A DNA stretch of 64,000 nt from Setophaga petechia (Eukaryota > Chordata > Aves > Passeriformes > Parulidae). The DNA is taken from assembly GCA_024362935.1 (NCBI GenBank), contig JANCRA010000004.1:22525121-22589120 (forward strand), read 5' to 3'. This document shows positions 12,601 to 26,000 of this stretch, one piece after another. Position 1 is the first letter of the stretch; each line of letters opens with the position of its first letter. Position numbers and translations under genes: made by a program. The notes below the pieces were generated by a model, which saw nothing but the letters and a program-made list of their open reading frames with translations, had not been told where the DNA came from and made no database searches.

Positions 12601-13361
12601 TAGAAAGACTGTGGGAATTTAGTCAGAGGAACAGGTGATGGCATCTTGGTGATGGCTGTCCCTCACTGTTCTTGCCCCTTGAACTGAGATTTAAAAGAAG
12701 GAAGAAGATCAGCTATGGGTGAAGTATCTTTTTTTGCAGTCATATCCATATTCTTTCCTGAAGGAACTAGAATATTTTTCTGTGAGCAAAATTAATGAAC
12801 AAGTCTTGATTTTTGAGAAGCCATCTTTTTTTATGTTTTCATAGCAAAACCTACTTGTATTGAAACAGCTGGTACCTGCCTACAGAGTAATGATTTTAGG
12901 GGGGATAAAAAAGGAAAAAAAGATACTAGAAAGATAAAAATTAAGTAGGTTTATTATTATTGTTGTTCTGATTCCTCTATTTTATTTTTTGTGTTGCAAT
13001 ATTTCACTTTTCTCAGTGGATCTCTCATATGCACATTTAGTAGTCACACCTACTGTAAGTGTAGCAGAAAAACATGAATAAAACTAAGCTTACTTCCAAA
13101 GTTCTCCCAAGACTCTTGGACCATTTATGGTTTCATTAATCCAGTGGACGTTCAAAGGAGGACACTGTGGTTTTGTAAGTGTATGTGGTCCTTTCAAACT
13201 CACAGAGATTCCGATTGTATTATTCCTGCTCTTCCCCCATGTTTTCAAAAACTCCAAAGGTCAACACATTTTCATAGATTCATAATTTCCTCATGACACT
13301 AGACTTTCCCTTAATGATCTTTGGAGATAGAAATGCCAAACCTGTCGGTAAACTAGATGAA

Positions 13362-13385
13362 TTTCCATGGATTGTTCCATGGAAA
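13362..13385. other. Perfect hairpin, 10-bp stem with 4-nt loop
   Basis: TTTCCATGGA (13362-13371), loop TTGT, TCCATGGAAA (13376-13385). Both arms contain an NcoI-type CCATGG palindrome. No function can be assigned. Confidence 0.9.
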
Positions 13386-16300
13386 CACTAGTGGTTTGCT
13401 AAACTATTTCCACTCATATTTCCACTAGACTTCCTCGCTTTTTGGCTGACCTGGCAATATTTTCCTACCGCATGGCTCTTATGAAGGCTGACTGCTAATT
13501 GATCTCTTCTTTCAGATCAGACATGAGACAATTTCAATTTTCTATCTCTATAATTCTCAGAAGTCAATGGTAAAAATCATAACCATTTGAGCAGGAGTAA
13601 GGTTTTTTCTTCATGTATTGAACATATATTACATGTTCCTTTGGGTTCAGATTCTACACAGTTTACCTATCAAAAGTGTATCTCAGCCATAGCTCTATGC
13701 TTACTACAAATTTCTAGTAATATACAGTAATTAATTATTTCATGTTGTGTCCGTTCCTTATTATGATGGATTTCAAAAGTGGTAAATTATCTAAATTATT
13801 AGTGCAATATATTATTTTTTTGTATTAAGGAATGACATATGGAAATAAAACAGACTTAAGAGTTCTACAGACTTGTGCATTTGCACATAAGGTGCTTAAG
13901 GATGTATGGTCTCAGGTTTTCAGAATGTGTTTGAAGACAGTAATTAGATTGGAGAAAAAATGTAAATAAATTTGGCTTCCATTTCTGACAGCCAGTTCCT
14001 CCCCTAATGTATTTGTTTTCAGTAATATGGCAGGGATTCTTTTCAGTTTCAGGGCATGGTTACCATTGAGAGAATTTTTTTCCTTAAAAGACTTACATGT
14101 GTTTAAACTCTTTTGACACCAAAGCATGTATTTGCTACTGTTCAGTTGTCTTTATATAGATCAAGAAAAACCCCCACAGAACATGCAAAATCTGGGGGAA
14201 GAAAAGTGTGGATTGCATCATACTTTGTAACCTGCTGAAGATGGCCACCAACATTAAGATTAAAGGGATCAGATGCTACATGGGGAGACGCTGTCCTGTA
14301 CAGCCTCCTATTATGATCCTTCTTATGCAATGGGATTTATTCTGAGTTTTTGTGTTGGGAGCATAATCCTTGCAGGAGCAACAATTTCTGATAGCAAGAC
14401 TTGGCAGAAAAATCACCCCTCCCTCACCTGTAGAATTATTAAAAAAGTCCTCAGTCTTATTTATTGCTGTCACCCACACTTCTCTTTCTTCCTGTTTTTC
14501 TACTGGCAAATAGACCTTTCTACAGAACATGAGCCTTGCAATTCTTTTTAGTGTGGAAGCACAAATGTTTTATTCAGTTCTTATATCTTTGCCCAGAGCA
14601 CAAAGCAAGTCCTTAATAATTTAGTCTTACAGATGACTCAGAATCATCATATCCCGGGCTTAGTCTTAAACCATAGCTATTCATGGACTGAACTTAGTAT
14701 TATAGCTTTTAAATTCATGACTTTGGGAGCAGACAGTACTTATAAAAGCACATCGTATATATTTTTTGTACTAAATGTCAAACTATTAAGGTTTATATTT
14801 CCTAACTTTTCCAAAGATTAGGGAATATACAACTTAGTTGCTGTACTTCATAGAGCTGAAAAAGCTTGAGAATAGTTTTGTGATTTCAGCCTCTCTGCTG
14901 CCGTCTTCATAATGCTGCAAGAAAATGACCTCAAAGTACTTTTTAAGAGACATTCTTGGATACATAGCAATTACTGTTATGCATTTTATGCAACCCTCCT
15001 ATCACACTTCAGTGTATGTCCCTGCTATGGGGCTTAGGAGTCAATTTTGTAGCTTCATCAGAAAGGATCACTCTTCAACAACTGCTTTGCCAGATAGATT
15101 TTTTTAACAGATAATGCATTCTTTTCTAGCATAAATCTCTCACCATAATCCAGTCTGGAGGCACTTGGGAAACACATAAAAAATACAGGGCTCAAAGTAT
15201 GCTACTTTTTCTCTTGAATCACACATCTCTCAATTGAGTGATATATATATTTCACCTGATCTCAGGTAGTGATTTGTTTAGGCAGGAAGTCTGAAGAATG
15301 TTTTTTTTTTTTTCTTACCCCATGTCCATGAGAATGTTACCCTCATCATATGTCTTCTGAAACATTTTTAGAAATATCCTGAAGTATTCACTTAATCTCA
15401 TTGGATTAATAAAAATAAATCATTTTAATTATTAGAAATTTGTCACTTTGCAGGTGTTAACAAGTGAATGAGTTCTACAGGTCAATAATATGTCAGATCT
15501 GAAAGTGGCAAAAATCCTATTAAAGAATATGTAGTCAGTTTGATGGCAAACTCCTGGAGGATTATGGGTGTTGTCTCTGATTTGTTCTTTATCTTGACAT
15601 GGCTTGTAGATGAACTGTAGCAAGATTACAATCATGATCATTCATCAGAGCCTAAATCTTTTGTGAACAGCAAACTTTAACTTCATGTATTCACATCCTG
15701 CAGAAATCAATCCTTTTTAATCCTTCTATTGCATACTTACAAATCTTAGGATAACCTATGTGTTTTAATATCACTGCAAGCTCACAAAATCAAAATCAAA
15801 TGAATTAAGAAAAGCTGTTTAAAAATTAAACTCCTATTTAGCTTGTCACCTTGCAAACTAAGGTGGATGTTTATAAGCATGGCAGTAGGAAGTCTAATGT
15901 AAATGTAATGAGGTAAAGGAGAGATACAAAGATAGAGGTTACTTTAGTCAAGCCATCTTTCTCTGTTTATGTAGATGTGAAATAACCATGTACAAAGTGA
16001 AGCAACTAATGTAAGCCCCTTAGTAGGTAGGACAGCATTCATAAAGCATCTGATGGAAGATTGAGACAGTATAGGCAGGCACTGATTATAGCTGTGCATG
16101 TGACTGACACAACTCAAAAACCTGGGGTTGCAGCAAGCCTGGATATTTTTTTTTCCTTGACATTTGATGGCTGATTTCTGTTTTTTCAGTACACTTCTGC
16201 TTACAGTCTGGCAAAAAGAGTGCTCAGAATATGACAATGTCTCTTTGACCGCCAGAAGTTTGACTTTCTAAAATTTTATATAACTAAATGACAAAAGGAA

Positions 16301-16510
16301 TGATTTTGTTTTGAAATCAAGAAACCATTTATTAGCTGAGTTTTGCACAGGATTTTGATTTGTAGCACAGGCTTAGATTGTGCTTCAGTGGACACCAAAA
16401 TTAATTAGAATTTTTGTTTGAAAAGAAGAAAACTAACAAACCAATAAGCCTACCTTCCTGATCAGGTCAGGCTGAGAGGCAAAGAAAAACTGAACTGGAA
16501 TTATCCAGTC

Positions 16511-16568
16511 TCTCCTTCTCCTTCTCCTTCTCCTTCTCCTTCTCCTTCTCCTTCTCCTTCTCCTTCTC
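16511..16568. repeat. (CTCCTT)n hexanucleotide microsatellite
   Basis: About ten near-perfect copies of CTCCTT, with an all-pyrimidine plus strand and therefore a polypurine minus strand (GAGAAG units). The mirror-like homopurine/homopyrimidine tract could adopt triplex (H-DNA) structure. It also produces a spurious poly-arginine open frame on the minus strand. Confidence 0.95.
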
Positions 16569-18099
16569 TTCTCCTCCTTCAATGAGGAAGTCAAAGAAAT
16601 GTCACAGGATATGGCCTGCACTCAACAGTGATTCTAATGATTCTAAAGAACAGAACAAGTAAATATCCACTACTTAAGCTAGCCGGGTTCTGCAGGACTA
16701 AGATGTGAGGGCTGTGATACAGGGTACATAATTCAAACTGTTCCATGGGTTAAGTAATGCACATATATTGAAGTGAAGCAATAGATAACCCAGCAGTATG
16801 CACATACTGCTTTGCTAAGGGCATGGATTGGCCACTAAATAAAATTGCTTGTGAATTGTCTGGCGGTGGTATGGTCCAGGGTTAATCTTATCTGATGCCA
16901 GGCAAGTTCAGTTCTAGGATCCTTACAAAGTTATCACAACATGATAATAAGAGATGTTAAATTCTGCCTTATGTTGTTCATATTTATTCAAGCAGGGAAG
17001 TGTACAGTATAGTAACCAAAAATTACTCAAATAAATATGTCATATCGCTCAGAGACATTTTTTTGTTAAAAGTTGTCCTGATAGCAGCACTTTTCCTTAT
17101 TTCTATTTTATTATTAAGTCTTTGCTTACTGATCTCAAAAAAGCTCATAAATTCAGTTCCATTTTATTATCTCAGTTGCACAGTAATGAAGCACAGCTGC
17201 ATGCAACCCTGCTAGTATTTATAACTTCTTGTGCAGCAGTAAATGTGCCATTTTTTTTTATTTCTTTGTGAAAGACAAACTTAAGCTTGTAACATACTGT
17301 CTGAGTGTCTACTACATTTTTCTTACCATTACTGTCACGTCCTTGGACTGTTCTACCAAGACTTACCCATTTTTCCTGTGTGCTGCTCCAGAGTAGAGTG
17401 GCAGAGGTCAGGTGTCCTAAAAATCTGGGCCTTTTCCAAACTAAACAATTGTCTTAGTCTACGTTTATAAAGCAAAATTCAAGATAGCTGGTGTGTACAG
17501 TGTGTCTTCCCCAAGTCAAGAAGCTAGACTGTACTATTCCTTTCCTGTGTATAGAAACATAAACATCTCCTGAGAAAACCATTTTAAATGAAAAGAAGGT
17601 ATATGTATCTCTCTTAAAATGTAATAAATCAAAACATGTCTTGAGGTGATATCTGAAGAAGTCTGAATGGCAGGGAGTATGATATTCTTCCTGTGGCCTT
17701 TCCAGAAGAAAGGGTCAGACCAAGAGCTTAAATTAATATCTTTAAATTAGTATGTCTGTGTTTAATAACATTTACTTTATAATTTTTTATAGTAATCTTT
17801 TAGAGGATAGATTTTATTTTGAAGGAAAAGTGAAATATGCTTACCAAATTAGAACAAAATTAACATATTTGGTGGTTATCCCTGGAAAGCTGATATCAAA
17901 CATTGACTTGAATCAAATTAGCACGGGCTTGGTGGCAAAGTAGACAACAATCTTACGACTCCAGATTCAGGTGACAAAATTCAGCACTGTACAAGATTTC
18001 ACCTGTACATCCTAATTATTCAGGACACTGATTATTTTCTGTGAATTTTTTATCTTCTTTTGACATTGGAAGTACAATTTAGCTGCCTAATCAAAGTTG

Positions 18100-18179
18100 T
18101 ATACATATATATACATATATATACATATATACATATATATATATATACACACATATGTACGACATACATATATATAATA
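18100..18179. repeat. (TATACATA)n dinucleotide-rich microsatellite
   Basis: Alternating TATA and ACATA units with an embedded (AT)7-like core and a short ACACAC segment. It is a degenerate purine-pyrimidine alternating tract. Confidence 0.9.
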
Positions 18180-18392
18180 TCCTCATCCAGGATTCAGTCC
18201 TAATTCATCATAGCAATGATAACATTATGTGTGACTAAGAGGAAGAGGTTAGACCTGGAATACTTTATTTTTGTCCTGCTAAGTCTTTCTTTCTGCAGAT
18301 GAAATAACAAAGAAAATGATGCAAAGAGCTGGGCTGCTTCATCTACCCTTAGTTCTGTTGGAGGTATGGTCAGAGTTGTTCTCTTTTGTGAA

Positions 18393-18420
18393 TTTTACAT
18401 CTTCTTTGGAAGATGTAAAA
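18393..18420. other. Perfect hairpin, 12-bp stem with 4-nt loop
   Basis: TTTTACATCTTC (18393-18404), loop TTTG, GAAGATGTAAAA (18409-18420). All 12 pairs are canonical. The stem is too short for a microRNA precursor, and a T tract does not follow it as in a bacterial-type terminator. Confidence 0.9.
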
Positions 18421-19259
18421 ACTGGCTGAATCTCCCAAAGTCACACTTTTTCCTCCTAACTGTCTTTTGCTTGACAGATGGACTTTGTTGTTTTTCCTTT
18501 TTCCAGAGTAAAGGGCTGCTGACATTCATCATTTCATTTGCATTGTTTAACTTCTCTCTTCCTTTTTTTTTTTTTTTTTTTGATAAGCAAATAATCAGGC
18601 ACTAATCTAGGAAAAAAGGGCGCTTCAATTTGCTACTATGTGCCTTGCTTCTCATTTTCTAACAATCCAATGAGTTGTCGTGTTTTCTCATTTTCTTGAA
18701 TATGCATTATAACCAAAATCTGATATTCTTTCATACATCTAAGAATTCAGCAAAAGAAAAAAATCTCATTGCCAACTGGGATATGCATGTGCATGCTTGT
18801 ATATATATGTACGAGTGTAGTTACACCTTTTCAGAATTGTTTAGAAGTTTACAGTTATTATTGTATGTTAACTTAAACTTACCCACTTATTCTTGCTTTT
18901 ACATAAATGAATGTAAGGCTGATTGGAAATACACCGGGATAAAATCAGAGGGACCTGAATGAGAAGGAGTGTCAAGGAGCATATAAATTCAGAAACACAT
19001 CCGGTCTTTACCTGGGGAAAAAAAAAAAAATCTGTGATCTCCCTCAATTATTTATTTTTAAACCATTTTTGCTCTAGCCAATAAAATTTTCAGTTATCTA
19101 AGCATTAGGTATCTGAACACTTAGATTTTATTAAACATTAAACAAAACTGAGATTAATTGAATTCTGACAAACCTTAGGAAATTAGAGATGTTGCTTATA
19201 AAAAGAATAATTCAAATAAACAAATGTTTCTTTTTAGATGGTTTCCAAACTTTAAATCA

Positions 19260-19405
19260 CCTATTTCTGTCTCTCTTTCTTCCTTTTCTCCCACTTTCAT
19301 TCTTGTCCTCCTCCTTCCTCATTCCCTCTTTCCTTTCTTCATCCCTGTTTTTCTTTTTTCTTTTATTTTTCTTTCTTTTCTTTCTTTTCTTTCTTTTCTT
19401 TATTC
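19260..19405. repeat. Long pyrimidine tract ending in (CTTTT)n
   Basis: An almost pure C/T plus strand that becomes a regular TTTCTTTTCT array at about 19370-19400. It gives rise to spurious Phe/Leu/Ser-rich open frames. It could form triplex DNA or act as a polypyrimidine tract if transcribed in the plus direction. Confidence 0.85.
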
Positions 19406-19499
19406 TTGGAATGTATTTTATCGTCTGTCAGTTTTGCCCTATGATATGTCCTCTTAAATTGGATCTGTAAGCCCTTCATAAAGTTTAATAAATCTTCAG

Positions 19500-20080
19500 C
19501 ATTTCACCCTAAGGAAATTATATTAAAAACCTTCAAATGTGAAGTTGGGCCTGCAGACGCACAGCACTGGGAATTATATCACCATAATCAGCTTGTAATG
19601 AAAGCCTCTGTCGCTGTTCTCTCCCAATCATAATCTGCCTGTCTTTATGAAAAAAGGGGGGTTTGTCTGGGTTCATCTGCAAGCTTTAATTGGAAGATGT
19701 CTTCATTTCATTCCAGCCTACTGGGATAATAACTCAGCCCCATGTTTAAACACAGGCCCTTGCCGCTGATATTTTTTCATTTAGTAAAGCATGTCTCTTT
19801 AAATGATTTAGCAAATCACCATGAATGCCAAGGCGGGATGATTGGCAGCTCATTGCTGGTGCACCATTTGCATGACATTTGTTCTTCAGCCCGGAAAGCT
19901 GCAGCAGGTAAACAAGCAGGCCCTGTACCGACTCCCTGTGAGTCCTTCCCTGTTTATTTTCTCATAATCAAATGACATTTATGGAGAGGCAAATGCAGCT
20001 GCACATATATGGAGAAAAAATGCAATCAGGCCAAACATGATGACTTCATTCAGGTGATATTTTGATTAGAGAAAGGACAG
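19500..20080. promoter_or_regulatory. Candidate conserved noncoding element (enhancer-like)
   Basis: A block of about 580 bp of non-repetitive, even-composition sequence, sharply different from the simple-sequence DNA on its left. It contains a perfect POU octamer ATTTGCAT (19866-19873), several CATAATC and TAATTG homeodomain-like cores, and ATGCAAAT-related motifs near 20010. Segments such as 19545-19640 and 19790-19925 have the texture of deeply conserved vertebrate enhancers. The 77-codon open frame at 19742-19975 shows no domain. Conservation is inferred; no alignment was possible. Confidence 0.45.
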
Positions 20081-23000
20081 CTTTATGGCATAGAGTTTCT
20101 TACAAGTGAAGTCAGTCAAATTCCATTTTACAAACTCTATTTTTAATATAAATACTAGGTTCAAATAATTCATTGCATCCGATAACACTGTCAGCGTTAC
20201 AATGCAATACGTAGATGTGCAAATTTCTTAAAATTCCTACTTTTAAGAATTCTTTAATTTCCTAAAGTTTTGTTCTGCTCTCTTCTGAGTAGCATTTTTT
20301 GTAATGGTCATATCTGTCTTTCTATATATAAAACTGTTTTGTTGTGTCACTGGAGCTTTTTCCTAGAAGAGATTTCAGAGAGGAAGCTTTTTCTGAAGTT
20401 AAAATGTTTAAAACCTATTTCCTAGCATATTATGGTGTCAAGAAACTTGGAAGAAAGCAAATTGAAATATATAACATATATATTGCATCATATGGTACCC
20501 ATACCGCAACTGATAGTATTACTATTCTTCTAATACATATGTTTCACTTCAATTTCAAAGTTCATTTGAGAACAGAAATAAAAAAATAGCAATTACTGAG
20601 CAAGGAAGGATTGTGTCCTGTGAGGGGTTTGCAGCTACCTTGAGTGGCTACACTCTGTTTTTCAATTCTTCTTAAGGAAGTACTTTCTCATCTTTTTGCT
20701 GAAGGAGGCAGCCTTTTTTCATGTTGTTGGAAGATTTTACATAAGAGAAACCATGAAATTTAAGAGTTTTCAGTAGCTGTGTAAAACGAGAAAGCAGAAT
20801 CATATATTCCCCACACAGCTCAACCCAGGAAAGTTGAGCACAAAGGGCAGGATTTTTGTCGACCTGTCATACCAGTCCTTTTTGAAACAATACTCAAATA
20901 GTAGAAGGTAGGTAGGTGCACACGGAGGGAAGGGCTACTGGTCTGTATTTAATAGGGTGTTCATTGTTAGAAAAATCTGCTGATAAGGGTCCCACAAAAG
21001 GGGGTCCTACAAAGAGGGGGATTAGCATGTTGTGAAAATTCGGCCAAAGAGTAAGAGAAAAAGCTGCTTTGGCAGAGAAAAGAGTAAGTAAGTCCTGTGG
21101 AGTTGTCGTTACCATATCTTTTCCCAGTAGAAATTCTATTCTTATATTTTCAAGCTGGGTCTTTGTCCAGTTTTTTGGAAAGATACACACTTCTGGCTGT
21201 GACACAACACAGATGTATTGTTATTTCAAAATGCAGCACTTTGTCTCCCTGAAGAGACCGGTTTTTATTGCATCAGTCTTCAAGCAGGCACTAAGTAATT
21301 TGTAGACAGCGCTCAAAATCAGACTTACTAATTGGGCTGATAGGGTTTCTTATTACTGTAAAGATGTGCTTGAGGTCCTCACACGAAGCAGGGGACAACT
21401 GCTTAGGTACTTGCTGTATTTTTGAGCATCTCAGCTTTATTTCAGAGCAACTGAGTTTGGTGTGAGAAAACACAATATACAGAGTGCAGCCTGAACTCGA
21501 AAGGAATCACTAATGTGGCTCAAAAAATTGCTGGACCGGATAACTGGCAGAAAGGTGAAATAACAATTGTGCAGAGGTAATTGGGCCTGCAATTGGAGCT
21601 GAGCTGAGTGAGAGGAACAGGAAATATTGCCTTTCAACTTGGTAGCTTGAAAACTATGAAGGAAAGAGTGAAGGGGCATAGAGAGAGGCAGATGTGACAA
21701 TAAAACTGATGGATTTGGAGAGTCTGGGTCTGTTGTACCCAGTGCTGAGAAGGTAATTCGGTTTCAGTGTTTTTGAGGAATAAGGGTGATGAGACTCCCT
21801 GCTGTGGAGGAGGGAGATGTGGCTTGGGAGACCAAACATCATGCATCTCCGATTGTTGCTAAAGGGAGACTACAAAATCAGAGCAGGGAAGGTAAGAGAA
21901 AATAGTTTAGAATTGCTAGTACTTCCTAGCTATAGTAATTTGAAGTCATTGGAGGCACGCTAATGAGTGGGATGCTCAGGAAGACAGGAAAACAAGGACC
22001 TTCTTGCCTGCTTTTATGCATTTATGCATTGAGGTAGGTTACCATATTTACAAATATATTCGGTAATGTGCGCTTTTGAAAATCTCAATATAGGAGTTGC
22101 AGCATCATGATTTTTTTTAAATCATTCCTATTTATTAATCTTATAAAAACCATAACAAATACTGTATATTCTTCCTCTTTTTATCATTCTGATTTTGAAT
22201 TTTAGGCAGAAAAATCCCCCCATGTCTCACGTACCGATTATCAAATTAAGGTAGAGGTTGTCTAATTTACTTCTCCTAGTTGCTTTACTAGAAACTTGAT
22301 GGTGCGCATGATTTTAATTGCTAATACTTTCTTCCTTTTTAATTCATCATTCTAAGAAGAATTATATAAATAGTTGTGAAAGGAGATTCATCTAAAATAA
22401 GGATAAGAGCCTACAATTTACTACTGCTTAAGGATATCTTCAAGCAGTGGAAATCTGAAGGCACTTTGCAACATTAGTAAGTTAAAAGATAAAAATTCCA
22501 CCCCCACATCTCTTTATACCACTTCACCCCACACAGGTGTCACAAAAAATAATTTCTGGAAAAATCTCTTTATACAAAAAATCTGTCCAGCAGCTTCTAA
22601 TGTGGCCCTTTATGATTTTGGTACAGGGGTCAGAAGGATCCTGCAGAAACTGTTCAAGTTAGCTCTTTTTTCTATTAACCTTGACTGCGATGAGCAGAAA
22701 AATCTTACAGGCAGCTGAACAAGCATCAACTTGGTATTTGACAAGACTGACAAGATGGTCTCCATGGACCTGTTTTACTCACTATGTGAATTCACTTTGC
22801 CTTCCCAGGTTGAACTCAAAGAGCATCAAAAGATTATTATTATCATTGCTTTCTAAGTGAGCGACTGCTTTATTCTCACAGATATTTGGAGAATGGCAGC
22901 TGCTTGTAGCTATTCATCCATTCACACATGCAAAGGGTCGGCTATTTGCTATTTATTATATATAGCAACTACATCTCTTGGCCAGGAAAGAAAAAAAATA

Positions 23001-26000
23001 CTTTTACAAGGTAGGGATATACCTTGTGGTACTAATGTACATACTAAACAGCATGCAAGCACCCCACAGTTTCAGTTCTGTTTGTTCTGACTACACAGCA
23101 AAAGGAAATAAAAAAAATTGCTCACTTGCTAAAAGATTGGGGGCTACATGTATGCTGCACAGTGACTGCTGGAAAAGAAATGGCCATGTCCTATAGGAGG
23201 AATGCACACCTTGAGCCACTGCCAAGAAGAAGTGTCTATAACATTGTGTAGGATTGTCCTTTTACAGTTTTGGATTGAATTCGTCCTTCCCCAGATATGA
23301 GGGATAAATGGATTATCCATTGTTTTCAGTTCTGCTTAGATAATCACAGTTATGACCAGACTTGGTCAAAACTTTTCCAGAGCTTGAGGCAGGGGGAAGG
23401 GGAGGATGAAAAGAAGGTTAGAGGAAAGGGTTAAAGGTAGAATAAAAAGGAAAGGGGCAAGGAGGAAGGGGGATGGAAGAAAGAAGGAGAAAAAGCAGGA
23501 GAGAAAGCAGGAAGAAAGTGGAAATAGGAATGAAAATGGGAAAGGGTAAGAAAAGGGGAAGGAAAAGGGAAAAGCAAAATAGTAGATTCATCCTCAAAGA
23601 CCACTGTTTCCCCCTTGTGTCTAATGAGAACAGGATTGTAGTCTGCCAGTTTTATGAGAAACAGCACAAACATACACTTCTTTAATCTTTGTGAACTCTT
23701 AAGTACAGAAACTTTAAAAAACAACACTGCAAAATTAATTTTAAAGAAGGTTCTTTAAAGACACTGAGCTATGCATAAAGAAGAAACTTCTAAAAATTTT
23801 AATATTTTATTTAAAAATCTTATTAATCAAGGTTACTCATTTTTTGCATCTGGACTTATTTTCATTCAAAAGATTCATCTTTCCCCAAAATCGATGTATT
23901 TAAATAATTTTCAGTGTCTCTATATTTGGTTAAAACAGTGCCATTAGGATTTAGTACAAGCTGATTTGTATGTATTTTCAATGGGTATAGAAAGAAGTGG
24001 ACAAGCACTCACAACTGTCTCATAAGCAACTGAGACAATACAAGTATATCTGTGCTGCTAGACATTATTGCTAAAGTTATTAAAATGGGATTTAAAAATC
24101 AGAAATCTCTAACTATACAAAATCACAGTAACGTATTTTCTCCTCTCTATTTTTTTTTCACAATAATTTCATTCTCAGCATAAAATTTTGCATTCTACAA
24201 GTCATCTTGGCTTCTAAATATTTTTATATTTAAAAACTAAAGTGATTCAATGTTCACACTTTTTCAAAGCAGTGGATGACCATATGCAAAAAAGAAAGGG
24301 ATGGTAATCAAAAATTTTAGAAGGGTCATGACTTCTTTTGGAGAGGTATTTGAAAATAAAGACATTTAACAATATTATCACATAGAAAAATACTCCAGGG
24401 TCTAGTTCCAGGTGAAATTCTTTGACTCTTTAAGTTGGCTAAAAATCATATTGAAAGAAAAAGTATTCATAATATGCAACAACTCATATTCTTTTGCTAG
24501 AGATACTAGATGTATTTCTGATAGGCATTTCACAGAGTACAAGGGCATATATCCCTTTTAGAATAATTTGAACACAAGACAGAGCACCAAGGAGATTGGC
24601 AGTGACACTGTCTAGTCTGATCTGTTCATAGCAAAGCTGCTCAGCGATGAAATATTTTTTTTAATTGAAAAAAAATTATCAGACAAAAGTTTCATAATTT
24701 TTCATGCATTTTTAACCAAACTCTGTCAGAAACATAAAAAATAGACTTTGGCAGGATAATACTTCAAAAGCAGATCACAGCATGTCTAGTAATGACATTA
24801 TCTAAAACATGAAAAATTCTGGTCCCAGTCCCCACATCTGACACAGGTACTTTAAGACATTTCTTCTGGGACATGTTTGTCTCAGTTTCTTATAATCAAA
24901 CTGTTCTATTTGCCTAGCAAACTAAAGATTAAAAGAAGAAGGCATTAGTCCACTAGCAGATTTTACCTCCATGCCCCTTCCTGTCCACGCTGATTTTGAT
25001 TCTGTGGTCATTAATTTACACAGATGCAAATGGTTTTAACAGAGAAGACCAAGGCCTCTCTTTTGCCTTTCATGCCTTATCCATAGCATCAAGAGATCCG
25101 TGTCCACATCATGCAGCTGTGTTGGGGTAGCTGATACTGCAGACTTCTGGTGGTCAGTGGCAAAGCAGAGCCTGGGATCCAAGCCCCAGCAGTGAGCCAT
25201 CTGTTGATAGGTAGGCTGACTTGCTCAGTCCCTCTCGTACCCTGAAGAGTATGGGTTTCATTAAGTAATGAGCAACAAAACATTTGACACCTCTTTACTG
25301 CAGCAGCTTAGAATGTGTCAGAATATGTCAGAATCTTTCTCCTCTGTGATATGTGTTTGACCCTCTCTTGTTACATAGAGGGTATGTGAAATGCAGTACA
25401 TAAACTTTGATTGGTCATTTATTTTCTTTTTCACTACATCTTGAGCCACAGTTGGCCCATACTTTCTATTTTATTAATTCAGTATAAATATTAAGAAAGC
25501 AATATATACTTGGCTACAAGGTCACTTGCTTTTAATGTTCCTGTTTGAAATCATTGTGTAGATATTATATTCTATATATGTGGAGGTGCAAAATCAAGTA
25601 GAGAAGCCTGGGTTTTGTTACCTCCTGACCAAGAAAACTCTGTGAGAATCACATTAAACTCTCCCTGTCTCCCTTTGCATTGTTGTAACAAAGTTCAGAA
25701 ATGGAAGACAAAAGAGAAACAGGGAAACACTGTTGATTGCCAGAACTGTAATAAATAAGAATTAATTCAAAATATGGGCAATAAAGAAACAAAATCACTA
25801 ACAAACCTGTTGGGACCTTTAAACTCTTCGGTAAAAAGTAAGGTGTAAAGACAGAAAGTGCCAAAATAAAAATCTTCAAGAGGCTAGAGGGCATCTTGTA
25901 GAAAAACAAGCTGGGCTACACGATATATGTAACACTAGACAATTGTCTATTAAATATAATAATTGTTCACAACAACTCTTGGAAAAATAGAAGACAAGGG

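Larger units (their letters stand above)
12601..18099. other. Noncoding stretch, mostly unrecognised
   Basis: I recognise only a hexanucleotide microsatellite (16511-16568), homopolymer T runs near 15300, and one perfect hairpin (13362-13385). The remaining sequence is AT-rich single-copy DNA. Open frames of up to 97 codons lack domain or splice support. Confidence 0.4.

Noticed and set aside
16433..16621. Minus-strand frame with a long arginine run
   Set aside because: It is a translation of the CTCCTT microsatellite.
18393..18420. Hairpin considered as a microRNA precursor or intrinsic terminator
   Set aside because: The stem is only 12 bp with a 4-nt loop, too short for a microRNA precursor, and bacterial terminators do not apply here.
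19189..19470. Phe/Leu/Ser-rich frames resembling membrane proteins
   Set aside because: They are translations of a pyrimidine tract; hydrophobicity here follows from T-rich codons.
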